DNA of 42,082 bases from Lachnospiraceae bacterium (GTDB taxonomy: Bacteria > Bacillota > Clostridia > Lachnospirales > Lachnospiraceae), in NCBI GenBank assembly GCA_014804785.1, contig JAAUZD010000005.1, positions 1 through 42,082 of the forward strand, in the 5' to 3' direction. Below are positions 1 to 7,416 of this stretch, one piece after another. Both the position numbers and the translations under genes were made by a program. Position 1 is the first letter of the stretch. Every line of letters begins with the position of its first letter. The notes beneath the pieces are model-generated. The model was given only the letters and a program-made list of their open reading frames with translations, did no database searches and was not told the origin of the DNA.

Positions 1-153
1 GGACAGAAAAAAATGTGCCGTAATATACAGCACGTTAGGAGAGACAATATATGGGAGATGTCGAATTTAATCTGCGGTAAAGCTGCCGTAGGTGGGAACT
101 ATAATTCGACGCATGACACATGGTGTGAAGATGATATATACAATAAATACTGA
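1..153 (+). CDS. C-terminal end of an unidentified protein, cut by the window edge
   Basis: Frame 1 is open from the first base to a TGA at 151-153, giving 50 residues rich in Asn, Trp, Cys and Tyr, with the segment WEMSNLICGKAAVGG and ending in DIYNKY. I do not recognise the family. Because a lysis cassette (sigma factor, holin, endolysin) follows on the same strand, the end of a phage tail or other structural protein is a reasonable guess, but this is inference from context only. With the 5' part missing the frame could also be fortuitous. Confidence 0.4.
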   Translation, partial: GQKKMCRNIQHVRRDNIWEMSNLICGKAAVGGNYNSTHDTWCEDDIYNKY

Positions 154-241
154 AATTGGTAAAATATCAAAAGATTGTGAGAATTTTCTGCTGCAGCAGG
201 AACGGTTGACATATGAGGGAATAATTATGAGAAGCCAGTAA
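131..241 (+). CDS. possible small protein, 36 aa, overlapping the upstream gene end
   Basis: ATG at 131 opens 36 codons beginning MIYTINTEIGKISKDCENFL and ending GIIMRSQ. It overlaps the last 23 bases of the upstream frame, so it could be translationally coupled, but there is no good ribosome binding site of its own. Phage tail operons often end with such tiny genes. Function is unknown and the call is weak. Confidence 0.28.
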   Translation: MIYTINTEIGKISKDCENFLLQQERLTYEGIIMRSQ

Positions 242-298
242 TTTGAAAAGGCGTTCCCTGCATCTATTTGCATCTCACTCTATATTTAAAAGAAGGTT

Positions 299-357
299 CG
301 CTATTTGTCCCTTATTTATTCGCTATTTTGCGAATAAGGAGCAAATAGCGATTTTTT
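299..357 (+). terminator. strong rho-independent terminator
   Basis: CGCTATTTG (299-307) pairs perfectly with CAAATAGCG (342-350), and CCTTATT (310-316) pairs with AATAAGG (333-339) inside it. A run of six T follows at 352-357. It closes the upstream transcription unit and separates it from the sigma-factor cassette, which therefore needs its own promoter between about 360 and 490. Confidence 0.85.
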
Positions 358-489
358 GTTATATATTAAGCAAAAATCTCAGTATTCTAATAAGACGAAC
401 TATAGGTTATGCAAATTTCCCGTGTTTTTAGTCTAAAATCAAGTTTTTTATGTCGAAGAGAGTCTGTTTGTGTTTACATATTAAATAAA

Positions 490-515
490 ATTCCTCTTTA
501 AAAAAAAGGAGGAAT
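490..515 (+). promoter_or_regulatory. hairpin occluding the ribosome binding site of the sigma-factor gene
   Basis: ATTCCTCTTT (490-499) is complementary to AAAGGAGGAAT (505-515) apart from one bulged base, with an A-rich loop. The right arm is the Shine-Dalgarno sequence AAAGGAGG of the gene starting at 518. If the transcript starts upstream of 490 the site would be masked, a plausible brake on translation of a lysis regulator. The pairing is seen; the function is inferred. Confidence 0.45.
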
Positions 516-517
516 GG

Positions 518-1075
518 ATGAATATGCTGTATGACTTGATAAACAGTGCACAAAGGGATGATAAGGAGGCAATGACAGAATTAATCTATAGGTTTCATCC
601 GCTGCTAAAAAAATATGCGGCAAAGTTAAACTATGAAGATGCTTATGAGGATATGCTTCTCTACTATATCGGGTTGATAAAAACCATCAACTTAAATCAA
701 TTAATTTGTACAAGGGAAGAAGTAATCGTGTCGTACATAAATGTCTCCATAATAAATTTTTACAAAAAGAAAGTGTTAAAACTTATAAATAGTAAAAAAG
801 AGATTGCATTATCAGACCTTACAGAAGAACAAATGTATTATGTGGATGTGAAGTCCGCAGTGGAGGATGAGACCGATATTTTTACTGAGCTTGGACTAAA
901 GGAGTTACTGAATGATAATGAGTGTCGGGTGATTTATTTGATTTATGTAGAGGGATATACAACTGCAGAGATAGCCAGATTATCTAATAAATCCAGACAG
1001 GCAGTAAATCAGTTAAAGAACAGGGCTCTTAAAAAGATAAAAAATGCATTCGATTTATTTACGATTTCGTCTTAG
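518..1075 (+). CDS. sigma-70 family RNA polymerase sigma factor, TcdR/UviA-like
   Basis: 185 residues with a region-2-like N-terminal half and a C-terminal region-4 helix-turn-helix (about 130-178; core EGYTTAEIARLSNKSRQAVN). Length and domain plan match the small group V sigma factors of Clostridia (TcdR, UviA, BotR, about 180 aa), which direct transcription of toxin or bacteriocin genes and their holins. It starts at ATG 518 behind AAAGGAGG. It is followed on the same strand by two holin-type membrane proteins and an endolysin, so it probably activates this lysis cassette and perhaps a distant cargo gene. A phage late-gene sigma factor is the alternative. Sigma-like nature is clear; the target genes are inferred. 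Confidence 0.9.
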   Translation: MNMLYDLINSAQRDDKEAMTELIYRFHPLLKKYAAKLNYEDAYEDMLLYYIGLIKTINLNQLICTREEVIVSYINVSIINFYKKKVLKLINSKKEIALSDLTEEQMYYVDVKSAVEDETDIFTELGLKELLNDNECRVIYLIYVEGYTTAEIARLSNKSRQAVNQLKNRALKKIKNAFDLFTISS

Positions 1076-1123
1076 CTTACTCATTATTATTAAAACCAAA
1101 AGTAAAAGAAAGAGGTGTGGGAT

Positions 1124-1426
1124 ATGGACGAAACGGAAGTTGCTGTAAAAGTGGAGGTTCACGATCATGATATAGAATCTCTCAAATACCGAGTCAACGA
1201 TCTGGAGTCACAGAGCAAAGCCATACAGGAACTTGCCATATCGGTAAACAGGATGGCGGTCAGTATGGAGAATATGCTGCAGGAACTGAATCGTCAGGGA
1301 GAGCGTCTGGAAGTTCTGGAGAAGATGCCGGTGGAAACAGGAAAGCTGATAAAAACAGCAATTATAACTGCACTTACAGGCAGTATTGTAGGCGCCATGA
1401 TGACGGCAATATTAACATTATTATAG
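1124..1426 (+). CDS. coiled-coil protein with C-terminal membrane helix, XhlA/holin-like
   Basis: 100 residues. Positions of roughly 10-75 form a charged heptad-rich coiled coil (IESLKYRVNDLESQSKAIQE), followed by one hydrophobic helix near 82-100 (TALTGSIVGAMMTAILTLL) at the very C terminus. This is the plan of the haemolysin XhlA/holin-accessory proteins of phages and PBSX-like elements. ATG 1124 is preferred over the GTG at 1115 because GAGGTG lies six bases upstream of it. It sits between the sigma factor and a second small holin, so the pair probably forms the membrane lesion that lets the endolysin reach the wall. Confidence 0.75.
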   Translation: MDETEVAVKVEVHDHDIESLKYRVNDLESQSKAIQELAISVNRMAVSMENMLQELNRQGERLEVLEKMPVETGKLIKTAIITALTGSIVGAMMTAILTLL

Positions 1427-1451
1427 ATTTGGAAGAAGGGGAGATGAGACG

Positions 1452-1658
1452 GTGGAAAAAAGAAAAATGATAAATTGGTTTAAGGCAGCAAGCGTCAGAG
1501 CAGCAAAGACTATGGCACAGACGGCGGCAGCAACGATTGGCACAGCAGCAGTGCTGGGGGATGTGAATTGGGTGATGGTAGGATCGGCGGCATTATTATC
1601 CGGTGTGCTTTCTTTCCTCACATCTGTTGCCGGACTGCCGGAACTAAAAACACAATGA
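1452..1658 (+). CDS. small phage holin, r1t-like
   Basis: 68 residues with GTG start at 1452 behind GGGGAG; ATG 1467 is an alternative start. After a short basic N terminus (KRKMINWFKAASVRAAKT) come two hydrophobic segments, about 22-40 and 46-63, with the DVNWVMVGSAALLSGVLS pattern resembling the r1t-type holin family. Holins permeabilise the membrane at a set time and release the endolysin. The spacing to the endolysin gene is 17 bases, consistent with one transcript. Family assignment rests on length, topology and the Asp-Val-Asn/Asp-Trp pattern, so it is likely but not certain. Confidence 0.75.
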   Translation: MEKRKMINWFKAASVRAAKTMAQTAAATIGTAAVLGDVNWVMVGSAALLSGVLSFLTSVAGLPELKTQ

Positions 1659-1675
1659 AGGTAGGTTGAGAATTT

Positions 1676-2695
1676 ATGATAGTTGGAATAAACTGTGGAC
1701 ATACAATCAGCGGTCCCGGCTATGGAACAGACGGATTGATAAAGGAGTCTGAGCATACAAGGCTTGTTGGATATGCGCTGATGGATCTGTTAAAAGAAAA
1801 AGGGGTTAAGGTCGTGGATTGCACGATAAATAAAGCACAATCACAGCAGCAATACCTTGCTGCAGCGGTAGAGATTGCCAATAGTGAGAACTTAGACTGG
1901 TTTGTCAGCATTCATTTTAATGCCTCTGTGATGCATACAGGACAGGGAGTAGAGATTTTTACTTACGAAGGTCGTAAGTACACGGAAGCGCTGTGCATTT
2001 GCAATAATATTGCAGAGCTTGGATTTACGAATCGTGGAATAAAAAAAGGAAATCATTTATATGTCGTTCATAAGACAAAAGCGAAGGCTATGCTGATTGA
2101 AGTGTGCTTTTGTGATAATCCGGAGGATGTGAAAATATATAGCCGGGCCGGGGCAGAGCAGGCAATTGCGCAGGCAATATTGAGCGGTATTTGCGGGCAG
2201 GCGGCTAGCGCAGAGCTTCCTTTTGAAGATTATGTAGGAAAAGTTGCCCGCGAGGATTGGCAAAAACGAAAAATTGTTCTTCCTTCCGTGGTGGTGGCAC
2301 AAGCAATAAAGGAATCAGCAAGGGGAACATCGGAGCTGGCGCGAAATGCCAATGCATTGTTTGGAATAAAAAAGAACGGATGGACAGGCAGGATTTATGT
2401 AAAAGAAGCTGTGGAGCAACGCGAGGATGGTAGTTATTATACAGTGGATGAGACACAGTGGCGCGCATATGACAGCTGGGAGCAGTCCATTTTGGATCAT
2501 AACGATTATATAGCGACAAGATACGTTGCTGGAGAAAAAAAGCTGCGATACGAACCGGTTATCGGGTGTGAAAGTTACATACTTGCCTGTCAGTATTTGC
2601 AGGAATGCGGATATGCAACTGCTCTTAATTATGCCGAATCTTTAATAAATGACTATATAGAGAAGTACAACTTGACACGATTTGATTTTTTTTAA
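1676..2695 (+). CDS. bifunctional endolysin: N-acetylmuramoyl-L-alanine amidase plus glucosaminidase
   Basis: 339 residues without signal peptide, as expected for a holin-dependent lysin. Residues 1-175 are an Amidase_3 domain: candidate zinc ligands are His9 in NCGHTISGPG, a Glu in the KESEH segment (about 24) and the His of SIHFNAS (about 82), with the catalytic Glu in MLIEVCFCDNPED. Residues of about 185-325 are a glucosaminidase (FlgJ/LytG-type) domain with AIKESARGTSELA and NALFGIK. The two activities would cut the peptide-glycan amide bond and the glycan chain. It is the last gene of the cassette starting at 518. Whether it serves a prophage, a tailocin or toxin release is not shown here. 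Confidence 0.92.
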   Translation: MIVGINCGHTISGPGYGTDGLIKESEHTRLVGYALMDLLKEKGVKVVDCTINKAQSQQQYLAAAVEIANSENLDWFVSIHFNASVMHTGQGVEIFTYEGRKYTEALCICNNIAELGFTNRGIKKGNHLYVVHKTKAKAMLIEVCFCDNPEDVKIYSRAGAEQAIAQAILSGICGQAASAELPFEDYVGKVAREDWQKRKIVLPSVVVAQAIKESARGTSELARNANALFGIKKNGWTGRIYVKEAVEQREDGSYYTVDETQWRAYDSWEQSILDHNDYIATRYVAGEKKLRYEPVIGCESYILACQYLQECGYATALNYAESLINDYIEKYNLTRFDFF

Positions 2696-2813
2696 TCAAA
2701 AACTATAAAAACAACACCATTAGTTAATGTATCTTCCTGTTGGTTTCTGTATGATAAAGGACTTGTAGGATAAACTAATCGTATGCTATAGCAACCAATG
2801 GAGGTGTTTTTTT

Positions 2814-3143
2814 GTGGATATGTCAAGCATTGGTAAAAACATCAGAAAGAAACGATTGGCAAAGTCCTGGAACCAGGAGACCTTAGCGAGCAAGGTTGAG
2901 GTGACTGCTTCCTATATTGGCATGATAGAGCGGGGAGAAAAAATTCCCAGACTGGGAACATTCATACGGATCACCAATGAGCTGGGGGCGACTTCCGATG
3001 AAATTCTGGAAGGGGTCATAAACAGGGGATACGAAGTCAGAATGTCGAAATATATGGAAAAGATTGGAAGACTGCCCAAGGAGGAACAGAACAGGATTTT
3101 TGATCTGCTCGACGTCATGCTGGAACGCGGGAGCAGGAATTAG
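2814..3143 (+). CDS. XRE-family helix-turn-helix regulator
   Basis: 109 residues. An N-terminal Cro/C1-type HTH spans about 7-62 (IGKNIRKKRLAKSWNQETLA ... YIGMIERGEKIPRLGTF) and is followed by a short helical tail. The start is GTG 2814 behind GGAGG; ATG 2820 is also possible. It lies 42 bases upstream of the agr response regulator on the same strand, and small XRE proteins often head agr-type loci in Clostridia, so it may control that operon. Family is certain; target is inferred. Confidence 0.9.
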   Translation: MDMSSIGKNIRKKRLAKSWNQETLASKVEVTASYIGMIERGEKIPRLGTFIRITNELGATSDEILEGVINRGYEVRMSKYMEKIGRLPKEEQNRIFDLLDVMLERGSRN

Positions 3144-3185
3144 CCAGATAAATATAGTAAAGAAAAATGTACACGGGGATGAAAT

Positions 3186-3938
3186 ATGTACAAAATAGCA
3201 ATTTGTGAAGATGATATAAATTATATTGTCTTTTTAAAAAAGATGCTTTTGAAAATAGAAGGCATAAATGAAAGTACTGCATTATTTTATGAGTTCCTCT
3301 CCGGCGAGGAACTTTTTTTTCACACATCATTGGATTTTGATCTGGTAATATTGGATATTCAGATGGGTGATCTGAATGGTTATGAAACGGCAAGAAAGCT
3401 AAGAGAGTTTGACCGGAATATGCTCCTTGTATTCTGTACAGGGAAAGTAGAACCCGCCGCAGAGCATTTTAAGGTGACGCCGTACCGATACCTTTTGAAA
3501 AGATATACAGATGATGAGATGCTGAGCGAGATGAAAGAGATAGTGGATAAAATGAAGGAGCAAAAAAGCTATCCCTATGTTATGTGCAAATACAGCGCAG
3601 GAAAAGATCAAATCAGAGTGTATCCAGAATCTGTTTTATACATTGCAATCAGATATGAAGCCAGCGAAATATTTGCCTGCGGGAAGCTAAAAGAGCAGTT
3701 CCCAAATGAAGTTTTGAGAGTTGGAATGAATCTGAATGATGTATATGAAATATTTAATGAGAGCTGCGGATTTGCCAGAGCTCATAACAGCTATATCATT
3801 AACATGGCATATATAGTGGAAATTAATGCACAGAGCGTCAAACTGACAGACGGGACGGAACTGACGATTGCCAGATCCCGATCCAGAGAATTTCAAAAGG
3901 CATTCGGCGGATTTTTGGCAGCAAAGTACAAGGGGTGA
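3186..3938 (+). CDS. LytTR response regulator (AgrA-type)
   Basis: 250 residues. The receiver domain (1-120) has the acidic pair EDD near the N terminus and the phospho-acceptor Asp in LVILDIQMGDLNG. The C-terminal LytTR DNA-binding domain (about 140-248) ends with FARAHNSYIINMAYI and the basic IARSRSREFQKAF, typical of AgrA-like regulators. It is followed six bases later by its sensor kinase, then by agrD and agrB, so it is the expected transcriptional output of the peptide signal. LytTR regulators bind short direct repeats and usually activate weak promoters such as the one proposed before agrD. Confidence 0.93.
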   Translation: MYKIAICEDDINYIVFLKKMLLKIEGINESTALFYEFLSGEELFFHTSLDFDLVILDIQMGDLNGYETARKLREFDRNMLLVFCTGKVEPAAEHFKVTPYRYLLKRYTDDEMLSEMKEIVDKMKEQKSYPYVMCKYSAGKDQIRVYPESVLYIAIRYEASEIFACGKLKEQFPNEVLRVGMNLNDVYEIFNESCGFARAHNSYIINMAYIVEINAQSVKLTDGTELTIARSRSREFQKAFGGFLAAKYKG

Positions 3939-3944
3939 GAGAGG

Positions 3945-5264
3945 TTGGATATTATATCTAGATCCGTGCAGGTGTTTGCCTGTATTTTTGAAGTTTACCT
4001 GATGTTTGATTTCTTTTCATCCTTTTTTCCTTTAAAAGAGAAATTAAATGATAAATATACGAAACTCATGATTGTTCTTGGAAATTCAGCCTGTGTTTTT
4101 GTCGTTAATTCCCTGAATAGTTCTGTAGCTAATATCGTGGCGATGCAGGTGATTTACCTTTCCATGCTTTTTGGAGCCTTTATGGGCGGGCGTTTTAAGA
4201 GGACTCTCTATTACATCATGGCAACGGCCATCATGGCTGGCAGTGAATTTATTGCGATTGTCCTTTTGTCAGTTCCGTCCGACTTTGCTATGAATCAGAT
4301 ACAGCAAAATCCAATTTCAACCATTTATTCCCTGCTTTTTGTGAAATTGCTGGCGTTCATATTTTTTAATGTGGTAAAAAGAATTCCTAAAAACACAAGC
4401 AATAAAATGGATATCAAAAATCTGATGCTCTATATTGTGGTTCCGATGTCAATGATGGGCATTATGATTTCAATCGCATATCTGAATATAGATTTTGTTT
4501 CTCTGGGAATAGAAAAAATATTATTGATTTTCAGCAGTGTTCTGGCAATTGTCGGAAGCGTCCTCACTTTTTATGTGTTTGACAGATATTCTTCTACCAC
4601 TGAAAAATTACAGCAACAGGAACTGATGATAGCAAAACTGGAAATGGAAGAGAGGTATTATGAGCAGGTAGAGCAAATGAATCAGGAACATGCCAGCCTG
4701 CTGCACGACTTTCACCACTATTTAAAAACGATTGGAGAGGCAGCAGCAGAAAATAAGGATGAGGACGTTTTGTCAATTGTTTCTGAATTGAAGATACAGG
4801 TTATTGGTACGGAGTCGGTTATCATCTGTGGGCACAGGTTGTTAAACGCTATTCTGAATGAGAAGAAAAAAGATGCAGAGCAAAAAGGAATTTCTATGTA
4901 TATAACCGTAGAACCTGAATTTTCGGCAGAACAGATTAGAGATATTGATTTGATTGCAATAGTAGGAAATTTAATCGACAATGCCATGGAGGCAGCTTTG
5001 GACTGTAAAGAAGGTTATGTGAAAATTTACATGTATGTACAGAATGAGAGCCGTTTTTCTGTTATGAAAATCATAAATAACTACCGTGAAGAGATTCGGC
5101 AGAAAGACGGTATTTTCTTAACCAGTAAAGCGGATAAGGAAAAACATGGTATAGGAATCCAAAATGTAAAAAGCATTGTCACAAAATATGGCGGATTTTT
5201 GCAGAACGTCTATGAAAATGGGATTTTCACTTCGCTGGTAATCTTACCGATTAAAGAAGCTTGA
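3945..5264 (+). CDS. GHKL sensor histidine kinase (AgrC-type)
   Basis: 439 residues starting at TTG 3945 just behind a GAGAGAGG site. About six hydrophobic helices fill residues 5-210, followed by a coiled coil. The kinase core has the phospho-acceptor region HASLLHDFHHYLKTIGE, the N box IVGNLIDNAMEAAL and the G box HGIGIQNVKSIV. This is the AgrC class that senses a cyclic peptide at the membrane domain. The gene is six bases after the LytTR regulator and is followed by a terminator at 5327-5346, so regulator and kinase form one unit separate from agrDB. Confidence 0.92.
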   Translation: MDIISRSVQVFACIFEVYLMFDFFSSFFPLKEKLNDKYTKLMIVLGNSACVFVVNSLNSSVANIVAMQVIYLSMLFGAFMGGRFKRTLYYIMATAIMAGSEFIAIVLLSVPSDFAMNQIQQNPISTIYSLLFVKLLAFIFFNVVKRIPKNTSNKMDIKNLMLYIVVPMSMMGIMISIAYLNIDFVSLGIEKILLIFSSVLAIVGSVLTFYVFDRYSSTTEKLQQQELMIAKLEMEERYYEQVEQMNQEHASLLHDFHHYLKTIGEAAAENKDEDVLSIVSELKIQVIGTESVIICGHRLLNAILNEKKKDAEQKGISMYITVEPEFSAEQIRDIDLIAIVGNLIDNAMEAALDCKEGYVKIYMYVQNESRFSVMKIINNYREEIRQKDGIFLTSKADKEKHGIGIQNVKSIVTKYGGFLQNVYENGIFTSLVILPIKEA

Positions 5265-5326
5265 AATAGGAATAAAAAACTTCATACAGACAACAACGAG
5301 TGAGAGAGTTGCAGGGTGCATATTAG

Positions 5327-5346
5327 GAGCCCTGCGGCTCTTTTTT
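5327..5346 (+). terminator. rho-independent terminator after the sensor kinase
   Basis: GAGCC (5327-5331) pairs with GGCTC (5336-5340) around a CTGC loop, and six T follow at 5341-5346. It splits the regulator/kinase genes from agrDB, which needs its own promoter. Confidence 0.75.
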
Positions 5347-5396
5347 CTGCCTAATATACAAAAAAGCCGTAAAAAACGACAAAAATACCGGAGTTT

Positions 5397-5425
5397 CTGA
5401 TTTTTGGAAGTCGAAGTAGTAAAAT
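5397..5425 (+). promoter_or_regulatory. possible activator-dependent promoter of agrDB
   Basis: A TAAAAT box at 5420-5425 is preceded, 17 bases upstream, by CTGATT (5397-5402), a poor -35. Such a weak -35 is what a LytTR-activated promoter would show. I could not identify convincing LytTR direct repeats in 5347-5518, so this is a tentative placement. Confidence 0.35.
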
Positions 5426-5518
5426 AAGAACGCGTTAATTGTAGTTAATAGATGAATCAATAGACAAATCAATGTATTTATCTGTAGATCTATTTAGATT
5501 AATTTGGAGGAAGAGATT

Positions 5519-5680
5519 ATGAGGAAAATCATGAATGTACTGAAAGAAAAAAAGCTTTGGGGAGTAGTAAACAGTCTGGCACTGGTTATGGTTGCTGCTA
5601 ATGCACAGCAGTGCTGTTATTGGTTTTTTAATCAGCCTAAATTTCCTGAAGAAGCTGAAAAGTACAGGAAATTCAAATAA
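5519..5680 (+). CDS. agrD: AgrD-like autoinducing prepeptide
   Basis: 53 residues, ATG 5519 behind GGAGG. The N-terminal part (MRKIMNVLKEKKLWG...) is an amphipathic leader, then comes AANAQQCCYWFFNQPKFPEE and a charged tail. The C-Y-W-F-F core followed by N-Q-P matches the plan of clostridial AgrD peptides, where a five-residue thiolactone ring starting with Cys precedes an (x)QP tail. By that analogy the mature ring would be Cys33-Phe37, with Cys32 as an unusual neighbouring exocyclic Cys. It lies five bases before agrB, which would process it. Identity is strong from context and motif; the exact mature peptide is inferred. Confidence 0.88.
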   Translation: MRKIMNVLKEKKLWGVVNSLALVMVAANAQQCCYWFFNQPKFPEEAEKYRKFK

Positions 5681-5685
5681 AGCCT

Positions 5686-6282
5686 ATGTTGGAATCAGTG
5701 GCATATAGAATCGTCAATACTCAAATCCGCAAAGGTCTTCTAAAGGAAGAAGACCGGAACATCTACCAATATGGTTACCAGATGTTGATGGAATACTGCA
5801 TCAACATAGCAACATCAATTACCATTGCAGCCTTTTTTCATGCCTATAAAATTGTTTTGGTATTTTCGCTGGCATATTTCCTGCTAAGGGGATATGCCGG
5901 CGGATACCATGCAAAGACCAGCATCGGATGTCTCCTAATGTCGGCGACGGTGCTTGGGGCGGTTGTAGCGGTGGTTAGGTATGTTGGTAATATTAGTTTC
6001 AGTAAAGAGTTGATTTTGGCGGAAGTGGTCATGTTACCATATGTGTTTAAGAAGATGCCAATTCCGGTGAAGAATAAACCTATTTCAGAAAATGAGAAGA
6101 TTCATTTTGGGAAAATGGCAAGATGGGTGTATGCGGTAGAACTTGCAGTGGGTATTGTGCTTATTGGGCTTGGCAGGATGGAGATTGCTTTATCGGTGCT
6201 GGCGGCTCATGGGGTGGTTTTTATTATGGCTGTGGGGGATAGCGCTTATCGATTTGTAAAAGGGGTTATAAATAAAACGTAA
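5686..6282 (+). CDS. agrB: AgrB-type accessory gene regulator, prepeptide protease
   Basis: 198 residues with several membrane helices. The signature LLRGYAGGYHAKTSIGC places catalytic His75 and Cys82 seven residues apart, as in known AgrB cysteine endopeptidases. It removes the C-terminal tail of AgrD and forms the thiolactone during export. The start at ATG 5686 lies five bases after the agrD stop without a clear ribosome binding site, suggesting translational coupling. It ends only 10 bases before the left inverted repeat of the next module, so read-through from agrDB would enter that module. No terminator is visible between them. Confidence 0.94.
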   Translation: MLESVAYRIVNTQIRKGLLKEEDRNIYQYGYQMLMEYCINIATSITIAAFFHAYKIVLVFSLAYFLLRGYAGGYHAKTSIGCLLMSATVLGAVVAVVRYVGNISFSKELILAEVVMLPYVFKKMPIPVKNKPISENEKIHFGKMARWVYAVELAVGIVLIGLGRMEIALSVLAAHGVVFIMAVGDSAYRFVKGVINKT

Positions 6283-6292
6283 GTGATGAAAT

Positions 6293-6412
6293 GAAGGATA
6301 ATACTGGATTATCGATAAGGCAGAGTTATCTATTGAATAATTACTGAATTTTTCGATTCCTAATTATGATATGTTTAGCAGTTCTACTGGATATATTGAG
6401 TAAGAGGTATGG
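6293..6412 (+). repeat. left arm of a 120-bp inverted repeat
   Basis: This stretch is repeated in reverse complement at 8127-8252. By eye the alignment shows one substitution and one 6-base indel (an extra TATGAT in the right copy) over 120 bases. It runs from GAAGG to the first four coding bases (ATGG) of the gene starting at 6409, so it contains that gene's whole upstream region and start codon. The outer flanks show no target-site duplication. Confidence 0.93.
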
Positions 6413-7416
6413 GAAATATGATTAATCAATTAGAACATAAGTTTTCAATAAAACGTGTGGGAAAAACCACTGAAGATGATTATGTTAAAGCATTACGAAT
6501 ATATAATGACACCACACCATTCGAAATAAAAACACCTTCAAATGAAATATCGTATTGGATATGTAAACAGAAAGCTAGTACTCCTTTTGAAGTATATGCT
6601 TTTATTCTGTACTTAAATGATGAAGTGATCGGTTTTTCAATGACAACATATATTAAGAGGACAAAGATAGTTGTAGACGAGTATCTTGCAGTTTATGATC
6701 GATATAGAATACAAACAATTTTTTTAGTATACGAGAGTTTAATTCAAAATTATTATAAAGAAACAGGCATAGAAATTTCATATTATCTAACAGAAATAAG
6801 TTATAAAGAATCTGGTAAAGAAATGGATAGGGAAAGTAAAATCTCATTAAAAATGTTGTGTATTGAAGAGTATGGAAAAATAGATGCCTTGTATTATGCC
6901 TTACCATTAGGATTAGAAAATCATGAGAGTAACTTTATTGCTCATATTTACATAAAAGGAGTTGAACCCATTCAAAGTATTTCACCAAAAACGTATCAAG
7001 ATATTATTGACTCTATTTATTATGATTATTGGTATACATGGTATAATGCAATATTATCTTTGGCTGAATTGGAAATATATAAAAAACAAATTGATAGAAA
7101 TTTTGAATTAATTAAGAAAAGTTTTAATAACAATATGTCATCTATGTCTGTTTTACATAGTAGTTGTAATTATTTAAACGTGGATGCTAATATTTCAAAA
7201 GAATCAATTCCTGCAAAAAGGCAATCAAAACATCACATTTTTTTAATAGTTGTACCTATCATAATAATATTGCCTTTATTTATTATATGGGGTTATAGCG
7301 AGGCTTTGAAGATTTTCAATTTATCAATATCTTCTATTAGCACAATGGTAGGCACCATTATTAGTGCGGTTATAACATCACTTACTACATTATTTATAGC
7401 CAGAAAAAAGTTATAA
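6409..7416 (+). CDS. GNAT-like protein with two C-terminal membrane helices, unknown function
   Basis: 335 residues, start inside the left inverted repeat. Residues of roughly 10-190 resemble a GNAT acyltransferase-like fold (VIGFSMTTYIKR, then EYLAVYDRYRIQTIFLVYESL), but the acetyl-CoA loop is degenerate: RYRIQTIF stands where R/Q-x-x-G-x-G/A is expected. A helical linker follows, then membrane helices near 274-295 (IFLIVVPIIIILPLFIIWG) and 305-332, with a basic C terminus. Codons are much more AT-rich than in the neighbouring agr genes. It converges on the methyltransferase gene with a 6-base overlap of stop regions. I cannot assign a function; a membrane-tethered modifying or effector protein is only a guess. 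Confidence 0.75.
   Translation: MGNMINQLEHKFSIKRVGKTTEDDYVKALRIYNDTTPFEIKTPSNEISYWICKQKASTPFEVYAFILYLNDEVIGFSMTTYIKRTKIVVDEYLAVYDRYRIQTIFLVYESLIQNYYKETGIEISYYLTEISYKESGKEMDRESKISLKMLCIEEYGKIDALYYALPLGLENHESNFIAHIYIKGVEPIQSISPKTYQDIIDSIYYDYWYTWYNAILSLAELEIYKKQIDRNFELIKKSFNNNMSSMSVLHSSCNYLNVDANISKESIPAKRQSKHHIFLIVVPIIIILPLFIIWGYSEALKIFNLSISSISTMVGTIISAVITSLTTLFIARKKL

Noticed and set aside
473-501. TTTACA followed by CTTTA, resembling promoters read by TcdR/UviA sigma factors
   Set aside because: Transcription would start at about 507, within the Shine-Dalgarno of the gene at 518, leaving no usable leader.
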